From: Physcomitrium patens
Taxonomy: Eukaryota; Streptophyta; Bryopsida; Funariales; Funariaceae
Length of the DNA: 64,000 nucleotides
Assembly (NCBI RefSeq): GCF_000002425.4
Contig: NC_037255.1
Coordinates: 3,272,735 to 3,336,734, forward strand
Direction: 5' to 3'
Position numbers and translations under genes: made by a program
In this document: piece after piece, positions 23,358 to 32,735 of the stretch
How positions within the stretch are numbered: position 1 is the stretch's first letter
How the letters are laid out: each line of letters opens with the position of its first letter
The notes under the pieces: generated by a model
Told to the model about the DNA's origin: nothing
Database searches by the model: none
The model's input: only the letters and a program-made list of their open reading frames with translations

Positions 23358-23897
23358 TGTCACGGACATACATATAATTACCTATATGAATAGATAAAAG
23401 TATATAAAAGTAGATAAAAGTAGGTTAATTGTGTAATATCTTCTAGAGAAGCTTCTTAGAAGCTTCATAGATGCTGCTTTGACTTTATAGGAGTCTATAG
23501 TTGACTTTTAGGTTAGAAACTTGGTCAACAAGTTAGCCATGTGCCACACATGTTGGAAGCTTAAAGAACAAGCTAACTACGTGGTCCATCCATAGAAAAC
23601 TTGCCTTGCAAGCAAAGGCATGTGGCCTAGAAAGTCAACATATATTGGAGGTCTTATAGAACATCGCCACGTGGCTTCTAGTTAGATAGTATATATAGAG
23701 GCAAGAGTGAAGCTCTCTTCACTCTTGTCAACTCCTTTCTTGCTTCTAGTCTAGTTTCAAGGGTCTCTAGTTTTCTTGTATTTTGGCAATAGCCATTCCA
23801 GTTTCTTTCTTAATATACATATTTCTATTTTGTCCTATTTCTTTTTGAGAAAAGTCTCACTTACTCTTTAGCTTTCATCGAGTTCTTGTCCTTGACA
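23358..23897 (+). repeat. 3' LTR of young gypsy element
   Basis: 540 bases from TGTCACGG to CTTGACA, nearly identical to the 5' LTR. It is followed directly by the target duplication ATAAG and then by the rest of the old minus-strand element it entered. Confidence 0.95.
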
Positions 23898-25195
23898 ATA
23901 AGTTGAGGCTCGTAAATATAACAAAGTTAAGACTTTGTGATTTTTTGGTCTTGAATTTACTTCTATTATGAAACAAGGTGAGAGATTTGAAGAGAAAATA
24001 GGATCTTTAATATGAATCATACAAGATTTTAGTCACACGGTCCTTATTGTAGCTAAACTTGTTTTTTGATACATTTTTTTTTGGCAACCTTGCTTTTCAT
24101 TTTGTGGTTGTATTGTTTCTGTGGACAATATTGTGTAGTATATTTAATTTTTCTATAATATAAGCATAAGTCTTCTTGACATTATTGAGTCTTTTCTTGC
24201 TCCATAAACAATTTAAAATATATTGTATGAATTTGCATTGGTTTTAGCCTTGATGATTAAATTTTAGAAAGCTTGAGAGCTGCAGTCATTATTTGACTTG
24301 TTCTCTCCTAGCAAAGTCTTTGTTCTTGATGTCTTTTAAATAATTGATTGTCATATGCAATAGCTTGACTAATAAATTATTCCAATTTTTTTACTTTTGT
24401 CATTGTTAATAATAAATCTTGAACATTATCTTTTAATCCATATTGAAATTGATTGATTAGGACTTTATCATTTTAGTCCATGTCGCAAGCAAGGTTTTGG
24501 AATTCACTAGCATATTTGGTGGCTGACTATGATCTTTAGTGTAATGATAAGAGCTTGGTTTTTGCTACTCTTTTCTAATCAGTTTTTCTAAATGTGGCCG
24601 TAAACACTTCTAAGAATAAATTCAAATCATAAATAAGTTATAAATTCTTCTCTATTAAAGATGCAAATCAAGAAAGAACACTTCTTGATAGAAGTGCACC
24701 TATCGATCCGACTTGAGTAAATCCATCAAGATATTGGAAGGATTTTTGTAACGAGGCAACCTTAGATAGAGCTTGACTCATTACAAAAATCCTTGAAATT
24801 TTGATCTTATTCTCTTAAACTTCTTAGGCATATTAATTCTTATCTCTATCATACTTATAGAAGCAAAATTTCTTGGATTTCATTAAGAGATCCATCTACT
24901 TGCTTCTTTCAACTACACAACTTTTTTATGCAAATTTTGAACTTCTTCCATAGGTGTAGGAATAGTAACTCCATAATTCACATTGAAAATATAGAAGATT
25001 TCTACTCTTAAAGTATTGACAAGTTCATGAAAATTTGTAATAGTTGTAAATCTATTCTCACTTCTATTAAAAATAGCACTTATAATATTTTCTTCTATAG
25101 ATAGCTCAAATAAATTCAAAAGTTAAATTAGAAGATAGTAATCCACAATCTCTAATATCAAATGAAAATTTCTTCAAAGAGCAATAATTCACTTT
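23898..25195 (-). mobile_element. Decayed gypsy element B, gag part
   Basis: This continues the minus-strand element interrupted at 17546. Reverse-complement reading gives gag remnants, for example a match to SQVRFIGTLLSGSALS near 24690-24720 and a readable 68-codon frame at 24913-25119. Stops are frequent and the sequence is AT-drifted like the part before 17546. Confidence 0.75.
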
Positions 25196-25718
25196 CTTTA
25201 AGAAAAAAATCAAAGTTATAAAATAATATATTCTTGTATCACTCAAAAAAACTAAAAAATCAGTCAAAGATAATATTGCATTAAACTAGAATGACAATTG
25301 CCAAAGACAAGAAGACTAGAAAGTCTTAAAACAAGACTAAAGACTAAAAGAGTATTGATAAGACTGAAGAAGGCTTCACTTTTGCTTTCATTTATACTCT
25401 TAATTAAGAGCTATGTGGCGATGTCCTAGAGAATCTCTAAAACATATTGACTTTGCAAGATACATATCTTAACTTATAAGACAAGTTTTCTATATGTACA
25501 CTACATAGTTATCTTATTCTATAAGCTATTAACAAGTCATTAACTTATTGATTAAGTTTCTAATCTACCAATCAACTATAAATACATGTAAAATCAAAGT
25601 AGCATCTATGAAGCTTTTAGGAAGCTTTTCTAAAAAATATTATGAAATAAATCTACTTTTATTTACTTCTATTTAATCATATAAATAAATATTAGAATAA
25701 ATATATATGTCCATGACA
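25196..25718 (-). repeat. 5' LTR of old gypsy element (minus orientation)
   Basis: Matches the reverse complement of the gypsy LTR family and ends at 25718 with tgtccatgaca, the inverted form of a TGTCATGG LTR start. The inner edge near 25196 is approximate. It is closer to the LTR at 9573-10091 than to the young LTRs. Together these two could bound one nested minus-strand complex, but their flanking 5-mers do not match. Confidence 0.7.
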
Positions 25719-25874
25719 ATTGATCAAGAAGATCATCAACACATGAAAGTGTATATGCATTCTTGACAATTTATTGATTGAGTCTTCAATAGTCAATGCA
25801 AAATCAAAGTCCACCATTATTTTTGGATGCAAAGAATATAGATGCTTCCAATGGTGATGTGCTTTTTCAAATGA
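25719..25874 (-). pseudogene. Fragment of a third gypsy copy (reverse transcriptase)
   Basis: On the minus strand a short stretch aligns with the reverse transcriptase segment around DYRGLNKITIKNRYPLP of the young element (here with TIEDSINKLSRM at the equivalent place). It is cut at 25718 by an LTR, showing that another copy was the target of element B. The rest of this copy is not seen. Confidence 0.6.
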
Positions 25875-26095
25875 CCCGATCACTTGTGGATAATCGACTG
25901 AGGCATCCTGCAGATCATCGGGTGGTAAAGCCCGATAGAGGGAGTCTTTTGTGTGTTAAGAGTCTCTTTCTACAAGTTGATGGGAGTATTATTCCTAGTT
26001 GCCGTTTCAGTTTTTTTTTTTCACGAAATACACGAAGTTTCATCGTTTCATCTCGATGTCATATTACACGCACTGTTTCAGCCAATGTTCCTTCA
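25875..26095 (+). repeat. Paralogous segment of 54463-54680
   Basis: About 210 bases match 54463-54680 in the same orientation (tcacttgtgg, taatcgactgaggcatcc, gcccgatagagggagtcttt, catctcgatgtcat). The other copy lies just upstream of the intact beta-glucosidase promoter. This one therefore looks like the far end of the duplicated block whose near end is the pseudogene at 7316-9572. Confidence 0.85.
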
Positions 26096-26288
26096 AACCA
26101 GAGTGAGTTATCCCTAGCAGTGCTCCAGTCAAGGATATTGTGGACCACAATCCTTGAAAGGGTTTAGGGAAAATTTGAATGGTTTACCACAATGAGACTT
26201 GCAAAGCCGATACCAATCAGGACACCCAATAATCAGCGAAAAGAAATAGAAGCTGTAGAGCAACGAACTGGGGGTATAATGCCACCGC
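26096..26288. other. Unassigned spacer
   Basis: No gene or recognisable repeat is seen between the paralogous segment and the 1.26-kb repeat that begins at 26289. Confidence 0.4.
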
Positions 26289-27548
26289 TGTCGTGTTGTA
26301 ACACGAGTATACCATGAAAATATAAAGAAAAGGGACTTTTATTAATATTCAATTACCTCGAATATTGGGAGCAACGACCAACTCCAGTGCAAATACTGAG
26401 TGGTCAGGTTCAGTCACCCCGTTATAGTCAGTCGGGGCATACTGAAATGCTCCGTTCGATTCCAATAACGGGAGTCAGCAAGAAGAAAAAGGACCAATTT
26501 ACGCGACGGGTGAGCCTGGTTCGAAGAGCCAATTGGATCCAATTTCAAGAATCCAATCTGGGTCCTCTTACCCAATATGAGACCTGAATTAGTCGGGCAA
26601 TCCAATGCAGTCTAGTTACGGGAACATCCAGGTTACTACTGGTTCTCTTACCCAATATGAGACCTGCATTGGTCGGGCAACCCAATGCAATCTAATTACG
26701 GAAAAATCTAGGTCTTATTACGGGCCTCAGCCAGTCTGGTTCGAAGAGCCAATTGGATCCAATTTCAAGACATCCAATCCGGGTCCTCTTATCCAATATG
26801 AGACCCGAATTGGTCGGGCGACTCAATGTGGACCCGAGTACGGGGTTTCGATTTTGTTTCAGGCTGTCCTGTTCTCTGTGCCGTTTCAGGGAACGTTGTT
26901 TGCGGTAAATGGATCTCTTTAAGGTAAAAACGGAGGAGAAAGCCTTGATGACGTGAACCAATTTCGGATCTAAGCTCTGACGGCGGGAGCCAATTTTGGA
27001 TCCAAGATGGAAGATTGAAGAAATTCAAAGGATAAGGTTAGGGGGGGAATAAGTTTAAGAGGGAGGTTTTTGGAGATCAAGGGGATTGGAGAGGAGCTTC
27101 ATGCTTCGGGTCGGGGAAGAAAAGAGGGAGAATTGGATTTTTCTTCTTCATAGAGTTCTGGGAAGACTGAGGCAATCGTTGCTGAAGTCAATGTTGTAAT
27201 GGTGAATCGAGATTATAAATGAAGTGGGTTTGATTACTCTTGACTGTTTTGTGAAATCGAGTTACGTCTGTGATGAAGAGTTAAAAGGGTGTCTATAGGA
27301 TTGAGTATGCGGAGTGAATGAAATTTATTGGGTTAATCTAACAAGACAGTCAGTGGGTACAAGATCGTAAGTACAAAGCGGTATTGAAGATTAACAGTTT
27401 GGGTTGTTTGGGGTTCTCTGTAACGTCTAGAGACCTACCGACTGGAGCAAAAAGGACTTCGACAAGTAGTCGAAGGGCATCCGTATAGATTTACGGTGTA
27501 TTCTTACAATCATTTATATTCCAGCAGTCAAAAATTGATAGACTGATT
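26289..27548 (+). mobile_element. 1.26-kb TGTCGT-type repeat, copy 1 (3' truncated)
   Basis: Begins TGTCGTGTTGTAACACGAG and aligns with 28758-29952 over its length, at roughly 85-90 percent by eye. It lacks the last 70-80 bases of copy 2, including the ACGACA terminus. The right side is joined to a truncated copia gag. Internally a module (ctcttacccaatatgagacc plus a gtcgggcaa tail) recurs near 26565, 26645 and 26785. It has no coding capacity that I trust. TG...CA-type ends in copy 2 suggest a long LTR or a non-autonomous LTR element. Confidence 0.65.
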
Positions 27549-28757
27549 GACTCTTCATGAGTGGGCCCATTTCTTCATGACTCTCTTCATGAGTCTTCCG
27601 GAGTCCTACAACTACCTCATTGTGGCATTGGAGTCTTTGAGGTTGAAAGAGCTTACAATGGAGTATGTGACATCAAAACTTGCACATGAAGTAACTAAAA
27701 GGAAAGAGAAGGAGCATCAAAGTGAAGATTCAGCTCTCTTCTCAAGACAAGGCAAAGGTACCTATTTCAACCAACGTAAAAATGTGAGAAGCAATGCAAG
27801 AACTTGCTTCATTTGTGAAAAACCGGGTCATTTTGCGCGAAATTGCTACAAGGCCAAGAAAGAAAATAGAAAAAATGCTAACAATGCATGTGATGAAGTT
27901 GGTGGAGATGATTATGCATTCATGGCAAATGAAGGCACGTCTATGGCTACCATGTCCAAATGGATCATTGATTCGGGTGCTACGAAGCATATGACTCATA
28001 CAAGTGTTCATTTGACACTTATGAGACTATTCCAACAACAAAAGTATGGTTAGGAGATAATGGCATGATGCAAGCCATTGGAATTGGCTCCATTGTGGTG
28101 GAGATTGTTGTGAAGAATCAAATAAAAAAAATCAGATTAAAAGAAGTGTTATATTTTCCAAAGATGAAGAAGAACCTTCTTTCGGTGAGTAAACTTGTTT
28201 CTCATGGTTGTAAGGTACAATTTGATATGAATGGATGCTTTGTGAAGACAATAGATGGAGATAATCTTTTAAAAGGCTTTAGAGATGGCAATCTTTACTT
28301 CATCAATTGTAAGAAGGTGAATGGAGTTGAAGTGGCGGCATTTGCTGAATTTCCACAAGATCAAGACAAGTTTGGCATTTGGCATCGACGCCTTGGTCAT
28401 TTGAACGCCAAAAGTATGAAGGAGCTCAAATCCATGGTTAGTGGCTTAGATCTTGGTCAATCATGTACAAATCTTACTTGTAAAGGTTGTATTCAAGGCA
28501 AACAACAAAAAACCTCATTTCCAAGTGGAGTTGCAACACGTGTAACCAAATCATTGGAGATTGTGCATTCTGATGTTTGTAGACCTATGAGGACACCATC
28601 AATGGCAGGATCAAGATACTTTGTTACATTTATTGATGACTTGTCAAGGAAGGTGTGGATTTTCATCCTTAAATCCAAGAGTGAATGCTTTTCAAAGTTT
28701 AAGGAATTTAAGGCACTTGTGGAGAAGCAATGTGAGTGCAAGATCAAGGTCTTACGT
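27549..28757 (+). pseudogene. Ty1/copia element, gag end to integrase (5' truncated)
   Basis: The first frame (27549-28053) holds the C-terminal Gag (LPESYNYLIVALESL), a CCHC knuckle CFICEKPGHFARNC and the protease motif WIIDSGATKHMT. A frame change follows. The second frame (28065-28757) holds the pre-integrase zinc region (IWHRRLGHLNAKSM, CKGCIQGKQ) and the start of the integrase core (HSDVCRPM, YFVTFIDDLSRKVW, CKIKVLR). The gag N terminus and 5' LTR are absent, replaced by the repeat ending near 27548. The integrase is interrupted at 28758 by copy 2 of that repeat. The order protease-integrase-RT identifies Ty1/copia. Confidence 0.88.
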
Positions 28758-30022
28758 TGTCGTGTTGTAACACGAGTATACCGTGAAAATATAAAGAAAG
28801 AGGACTTTTATTAATGTTTAGTTACCTCGAATATTAGGAGCAACGACCAACTCCAGTGCAAATACTGAGTGGCCAGGTTGAGTCACCCCGTTACAGTCAG
28901 TCGGGGCATACTGAAATGTTCCATTCGATTCCAATAACGGGAGTCAGCATGAAGAGAAAGGACCAATTCACACGACGGGTGAGCCTAGTTCGAAGAGCCA
29001 ATTTGGTCCAATTTCAAGACTCCAATCGGGGTCCTCTTACCCAATATGAGACCTGAATTGGCCGGGCAACCCAATGTTGTCTAATTACGGGAAAATCCAG
29101 GTCTCACTACGGGCCTCAGCCAATCTGACGCGAAGGACCAATTTGATCCAATTACGGGGACATCCGGATCTTACTACTAGACAATTAGCCAATATGAGAC
29201 CTGAATTGGTCGAGCAACTCAATGTGATCCCGATTACGGGGTTTCGATTCTGTTTCAGGCTGTCCTCTGTGCCATTTCAGGGAACGTTGTTTTTGGTAAA
29301 AGGATCTCTTAAAGGTAAAAACGGGAGAGAAAGCTCTGACTGCGAGAGCCAATTTCGGATCCAAGCTCTGACGGTGGGAGCCAATTCCGGATCCAAGACG
29401 GAAGATTGAAGAAATTCAGAGGATAAGGTTAGGGGAGAGAATAAGTTTTGGGGGGGTTTTTTTTTTTTTTTTTGAAGAATCGGGAGAGCTAGCTTCATGC
29501 TTCGAGCGGGGAAAGAAGACAGAGAATTGGGTTTTTTTTTCTTCATAGGGTTTGGGAAGACTGAGGCAATCGTTGTTGAAGTCACTATTATAATGGTGAA
29601 TTGGGATTTTGAATGAAGTGGGTTTGATTACTCTTGACTGTTTTGTGAAATCGGGTTACGTCTGTGATGAAGAATTAAAAGGATGTCTATAGGATTGAGT
29701 ATGCGGAGTGAATGAAATTTATTGGATTAATCTAACGAGACAGTCAGTGGATACAAGATCGTGAGTATAAAGTGGTGTCGAAGATTAGCAGTTTGGGTTG
29801 TTCGGGGTTCTCTGTAACGTCTAGAGACCTACCGGCCGGGACAAAAAGGACTTTGATGAGCAGTCGAAGGACATCCGTATAGATTTACGGTATATTCTTG
29901 CAGTAGTTTATATTCTAATAGTCAAAAACTGATAGACTGCTTGACTTTTGGCGAATCTCCATACTACCTTCTACAGCCAGATGCCCGACGCGTTCTTGAG
30001 CAGGAAAGCACATAATACGACA
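28758..30022 (+). mobile_element. 1.26-kb TGTCGT...ACGACA element, copy 2 (complete)
   Basis: A 1265-base insertion bounded by the inverted ends TGTCGT and ACGACA, placed within the copia integrase frame. The copia reading frame closes up when the insert and a short duplicated flank (acgt on the left, gcgt on the right, one mismatch) are discounted. Poly-T of about 16 lies at 29458. Size and TG/CA ends fit a solo long LTR or a TRIM-like element. No transposase or retroviral protein is encoded. Confidence 0.75.
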
Positions 30023-32319
30023 GCGTATAGATAATAGAGGTGAGTATTTGTCAAAGTACTTTGATGAGTATTTGAAGATTCATGGTATTGCAAGACAAAC
30101 TTCCACTCCTTATACTCCACAACAAAATAGAGTTGCTCAAAGAGCAAATCGAACTATTGTGGAGATGACAAGGAGTATGATTCATGCTCAAATCTTTGGG
30201 CATGAATTTTGGGCAGAAGCTGTGTATATAAGGAATAGGTGTCCTACAAATGCACTTACATCAATGACTCCACAAGAAGCTTGGAGTGGGAGGAAACCTT
30301 ATGTTTCACACATGAGGACTTTTAGATGCATTGCTTATGCAAAGGTACCAGATTGTATGCGGTCCAAATTTGATGCAAAAGGTACAAAATGTGTGTTTCT
30401 TGGATATTGTGAAGGTACCAAGGCATATAGGCTAATGTGTTTGGATACCAAGAAGATTATCAAAAGTCGTGATGTTGAATTTATAGAGCATAAAAGTGCT
30501 TGTGAGCACTTAGAGATGTGTCCAAGTGGGAGTAATGGTGTATTTGTGGATACATCTTCAATTTCAACAACGAAAGAAGAAGAAGAAGATGAAGAAGAAG
30601 AAGAAGAAGAAAGTGTATACAATTGGTATGACAAACAATGAAGAAGTTGAAGATGATGACGATGATGAGGAATACCAACCTTTGAGTGAGAAGAGACAAG
30701 GTTCAAAAGAAAAGAAGGTTGGAGAGCATCAAGGTGAATCTTCTTCAAATGATAGAAGATATCCTACAAGAGAAAGAAAATAATGTGGTGAATGGTAGAA
30801 GGACTACAACTTTCCTCAAATAAGTGAAGAACATGCAAATGTTGCACTCCTTGCTGATCCATTGAATATATGTGATGTTATGAAGTCTACAAATGCGTTG
30901 AAGTGGGAAGAGGCTATGGAAGAAGAGTACAAATCTCTCATGAGCAATGGAACATGGAAATTGACTCAACTTCCACCAAATCGATCTTCAATTGGTTGTA
31001 AGTGGGTGTTTAGAACCAAGAGGGATACAATGTGTGATATTGTGAGATATAAGGCAAGGCTAGTTGCCAAAGGATACTCACAAGTTGCTGGTATTGATTT
31101 CAATGAGACATTTGCTCCCGTGGCTAAGTTCACCACCATTAGAACCATTGTGGCAATTGAGGTAGTAATGGACTTGGAGATGCATCAAATGGATGTGAAG
31201 ACGGCTTTCTTGAATGGAGAGTTGGAAGAAGACATCTACATGGATCAACCTCAAGGATTTGTAGAAGAAGGCAAGCAACATCTTGTTTGTAAGTTGAAGA
31301 AATCCTTGTATAGACTCAAGCAATCTCCAAGGGCATGGTATCAAAGAATTGACACATTCTTTGTTAATGAGAGATTCCAAAGAAGTGAGGTTGACCATTC
31401 TATGTATGTGATATAATCAAAAGAGTTTTTGATGATTGTTATTCTTTATGTAGATGATTTAATCATCTTAACCAATACTCTAAAGATGATGGATTGATTG
31501 AAGGCAAAGTTAGAAAAGGAATATGAAATGAGTGATTTGGGAGAGCTTCACTATTGCTTACGAGTGAAATTTGTAAGAAATCGTGCTAACAAGACCATCA
31601 CAATGAGCCAAAGGAAGTACATTGAAGGAGTGTTGAAACGATTCAACATGGAGGATTGCAAGCCTATTGGAACACCTTTGGAGTTCAATTTGAAGTTGAT
31701 GAAGCTCATGGATGAAGAGTTTGCACAAGTTGAAGGCCAAATGAAAGGTGTTCCATACAAGGCAGCAGTTGAGTCACTCATGTATGCAATGGTTGGCACA
31801 AGGGTGGATCTTGCTTATGCGGTGAGTGTTGTAAGTCAACACATGTCAAAAGCAGCACCACTTCATTGGGCAACCATTAAGAGAATCATGAGGCGGTCAA
31901 CAACGGGCTATGTATTCTTTATTGGAGTGGAAGCAATTTCATGGAATTGCAAGAGGCAACCCACAATTACAAGGTCCACAATGGAGGCGGAGTACATGGC
32001 AGCAAGCCATGGTGCAATGGAAGCAACATGGTTAAGGCAAGTTTTGGAGGACATTGGACTTATGCAATTGGAAGCAACTCTATTGAATTGTGACAATCAA
32101 GGATGCCTTGCTTTTGCAAAGAATCCAAAGCATCATTCAAGAACCAAGCACATTGACATTCAACATCACTTTATAAGAGAGAAGATTGAAATGGGAGTGA
32201 TTGACTTGAAGTATTGTACAACAGAAGATATGCTTGCTGATTTGTTAACAAAGGCATTGATAAAAGATAGACATCATATGTTGACAAAGGCATTAGGTTT
32301 GAAGGGCTTTGACAATTAG
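30023..32319 (+). pseudogene. Ty1/copia element, integrase end, RT and RNase H
   Basis: Resumes with integrase (YFDEYLKIHGIARQTSTPYT, PQQNRVAQRANRTIVE) up to an acidic low-complexity stretch (GAA repeats at about 30577-30612). The reverse transcriptase follows (30862-31416; EEMEEEYKSLMSNGTW-like start, GCKWVFRTKRD, QMDVKTAFLNGELEEDIYM). Stops occur at 31414 and just before 31498, on either side of the YVDDL catalytic motif near 31450. RNase H (31498-32319) ends with AEYMAASHGAMEATWLRQ and DMLADLLTKAL. Several stops make this copy inactive. Confidence 0.88.
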
Positions 32320-32330
32320 CAAAGTGGGAG

Positions 32331-32735
32331 TATTGAGGTAAAAGATAAAGATGTTGAGATAAATAGGTAATAGTAAAAGTAGAATAAGTTATCTTATAGA
32401 GAATATTCTCTTAAGTAAGTTGCTAATGGTCAAAGGCAACTAAGGACTAAGTGGCGGCTAGGGTCTCGACACGCGGCTAGGTTTAATGTCTCGACAGACG
32501 GCTAGGTTTAGAGTCTCGAGAGGCGGTTAAATTTAGAGTCTCGAGTGGCGGCTAGTTATAGATGAATGTGGATGAAGTCTATACATATTGGATGTGAACT
32601 CTGATTATAAGTAATGGGTGTTGGAAGTAAGAGTCATCTCATTCCACACTTCTCTTATGTGCAACCTTGCTGATTTCTACTTACTTGTCTTATGCTTATA
32701 GTATTTCTTCAATAAGAAGGTGGTAAGTAGACAAC
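32331..32735 (+). repeat. copia 3' LTR (right end approximate)
   Basis: Starts just after the polypurine tract aaagtgggag (32321-32330) with TATTGAGG, a one-base variant of the common copia TGTTGAGG start. The right end near 32735 is a guess from a CA followed by a change in sequence character. No partner LTR is present in the window. It contains a small tandem array at 32455-32556. Confidence 0.65.
32455..32556 (+). repeat. 25-bp tandem repeats in copia LTR
   Basis: Four diverged units of a cggctaggtttagagtctcg motif (one of about 19 and three of about 25 bases) plus a partial fifth follow one another. The shared core is tctcga. Such arrays in LTR U3 regions often act as enhancers; here that is inference. 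Confidence 0.75.

Larger units (their letters stand above)
17546..23897 (+). mobile_element. Young Ty3/gypsy chromodomain LTR retrotransposon (6352 bp)
   Basis: The element has LTRs of 540 bases at 17546-18085 and 23358-23897 that differ at only about three positions by eye. A 5-base target duplication ATAAG flanks it (17541-17545 and 23898-23902). Internally the order is gag, zinc knuckle, protease, reverse transcriptase, RNase H, integrase, chromodomain and an extra ORF, which is the Ty3/gypsy chromovirus order plus one addition. The target was the protease region of an older minus-strand relative. Two nonsense codons (TAA at 18838 and 22067, each explainable as CAA to TAA) and frame changes near 19050 and 19300 suggest this copy is not autonomous, although the frame changes could reflect the family's expression strategy. 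Confidence 0.95.

Noticed and set aside
9573..25718. One single large gypsy element bounded by the LTRs at 9573-10091 and 25196-25718
   Set aside because: The flanking 5-mers do not match, and the 3' internal region is present twice between them (10997-12970 and 13736-14910), so at least two copies are involved.
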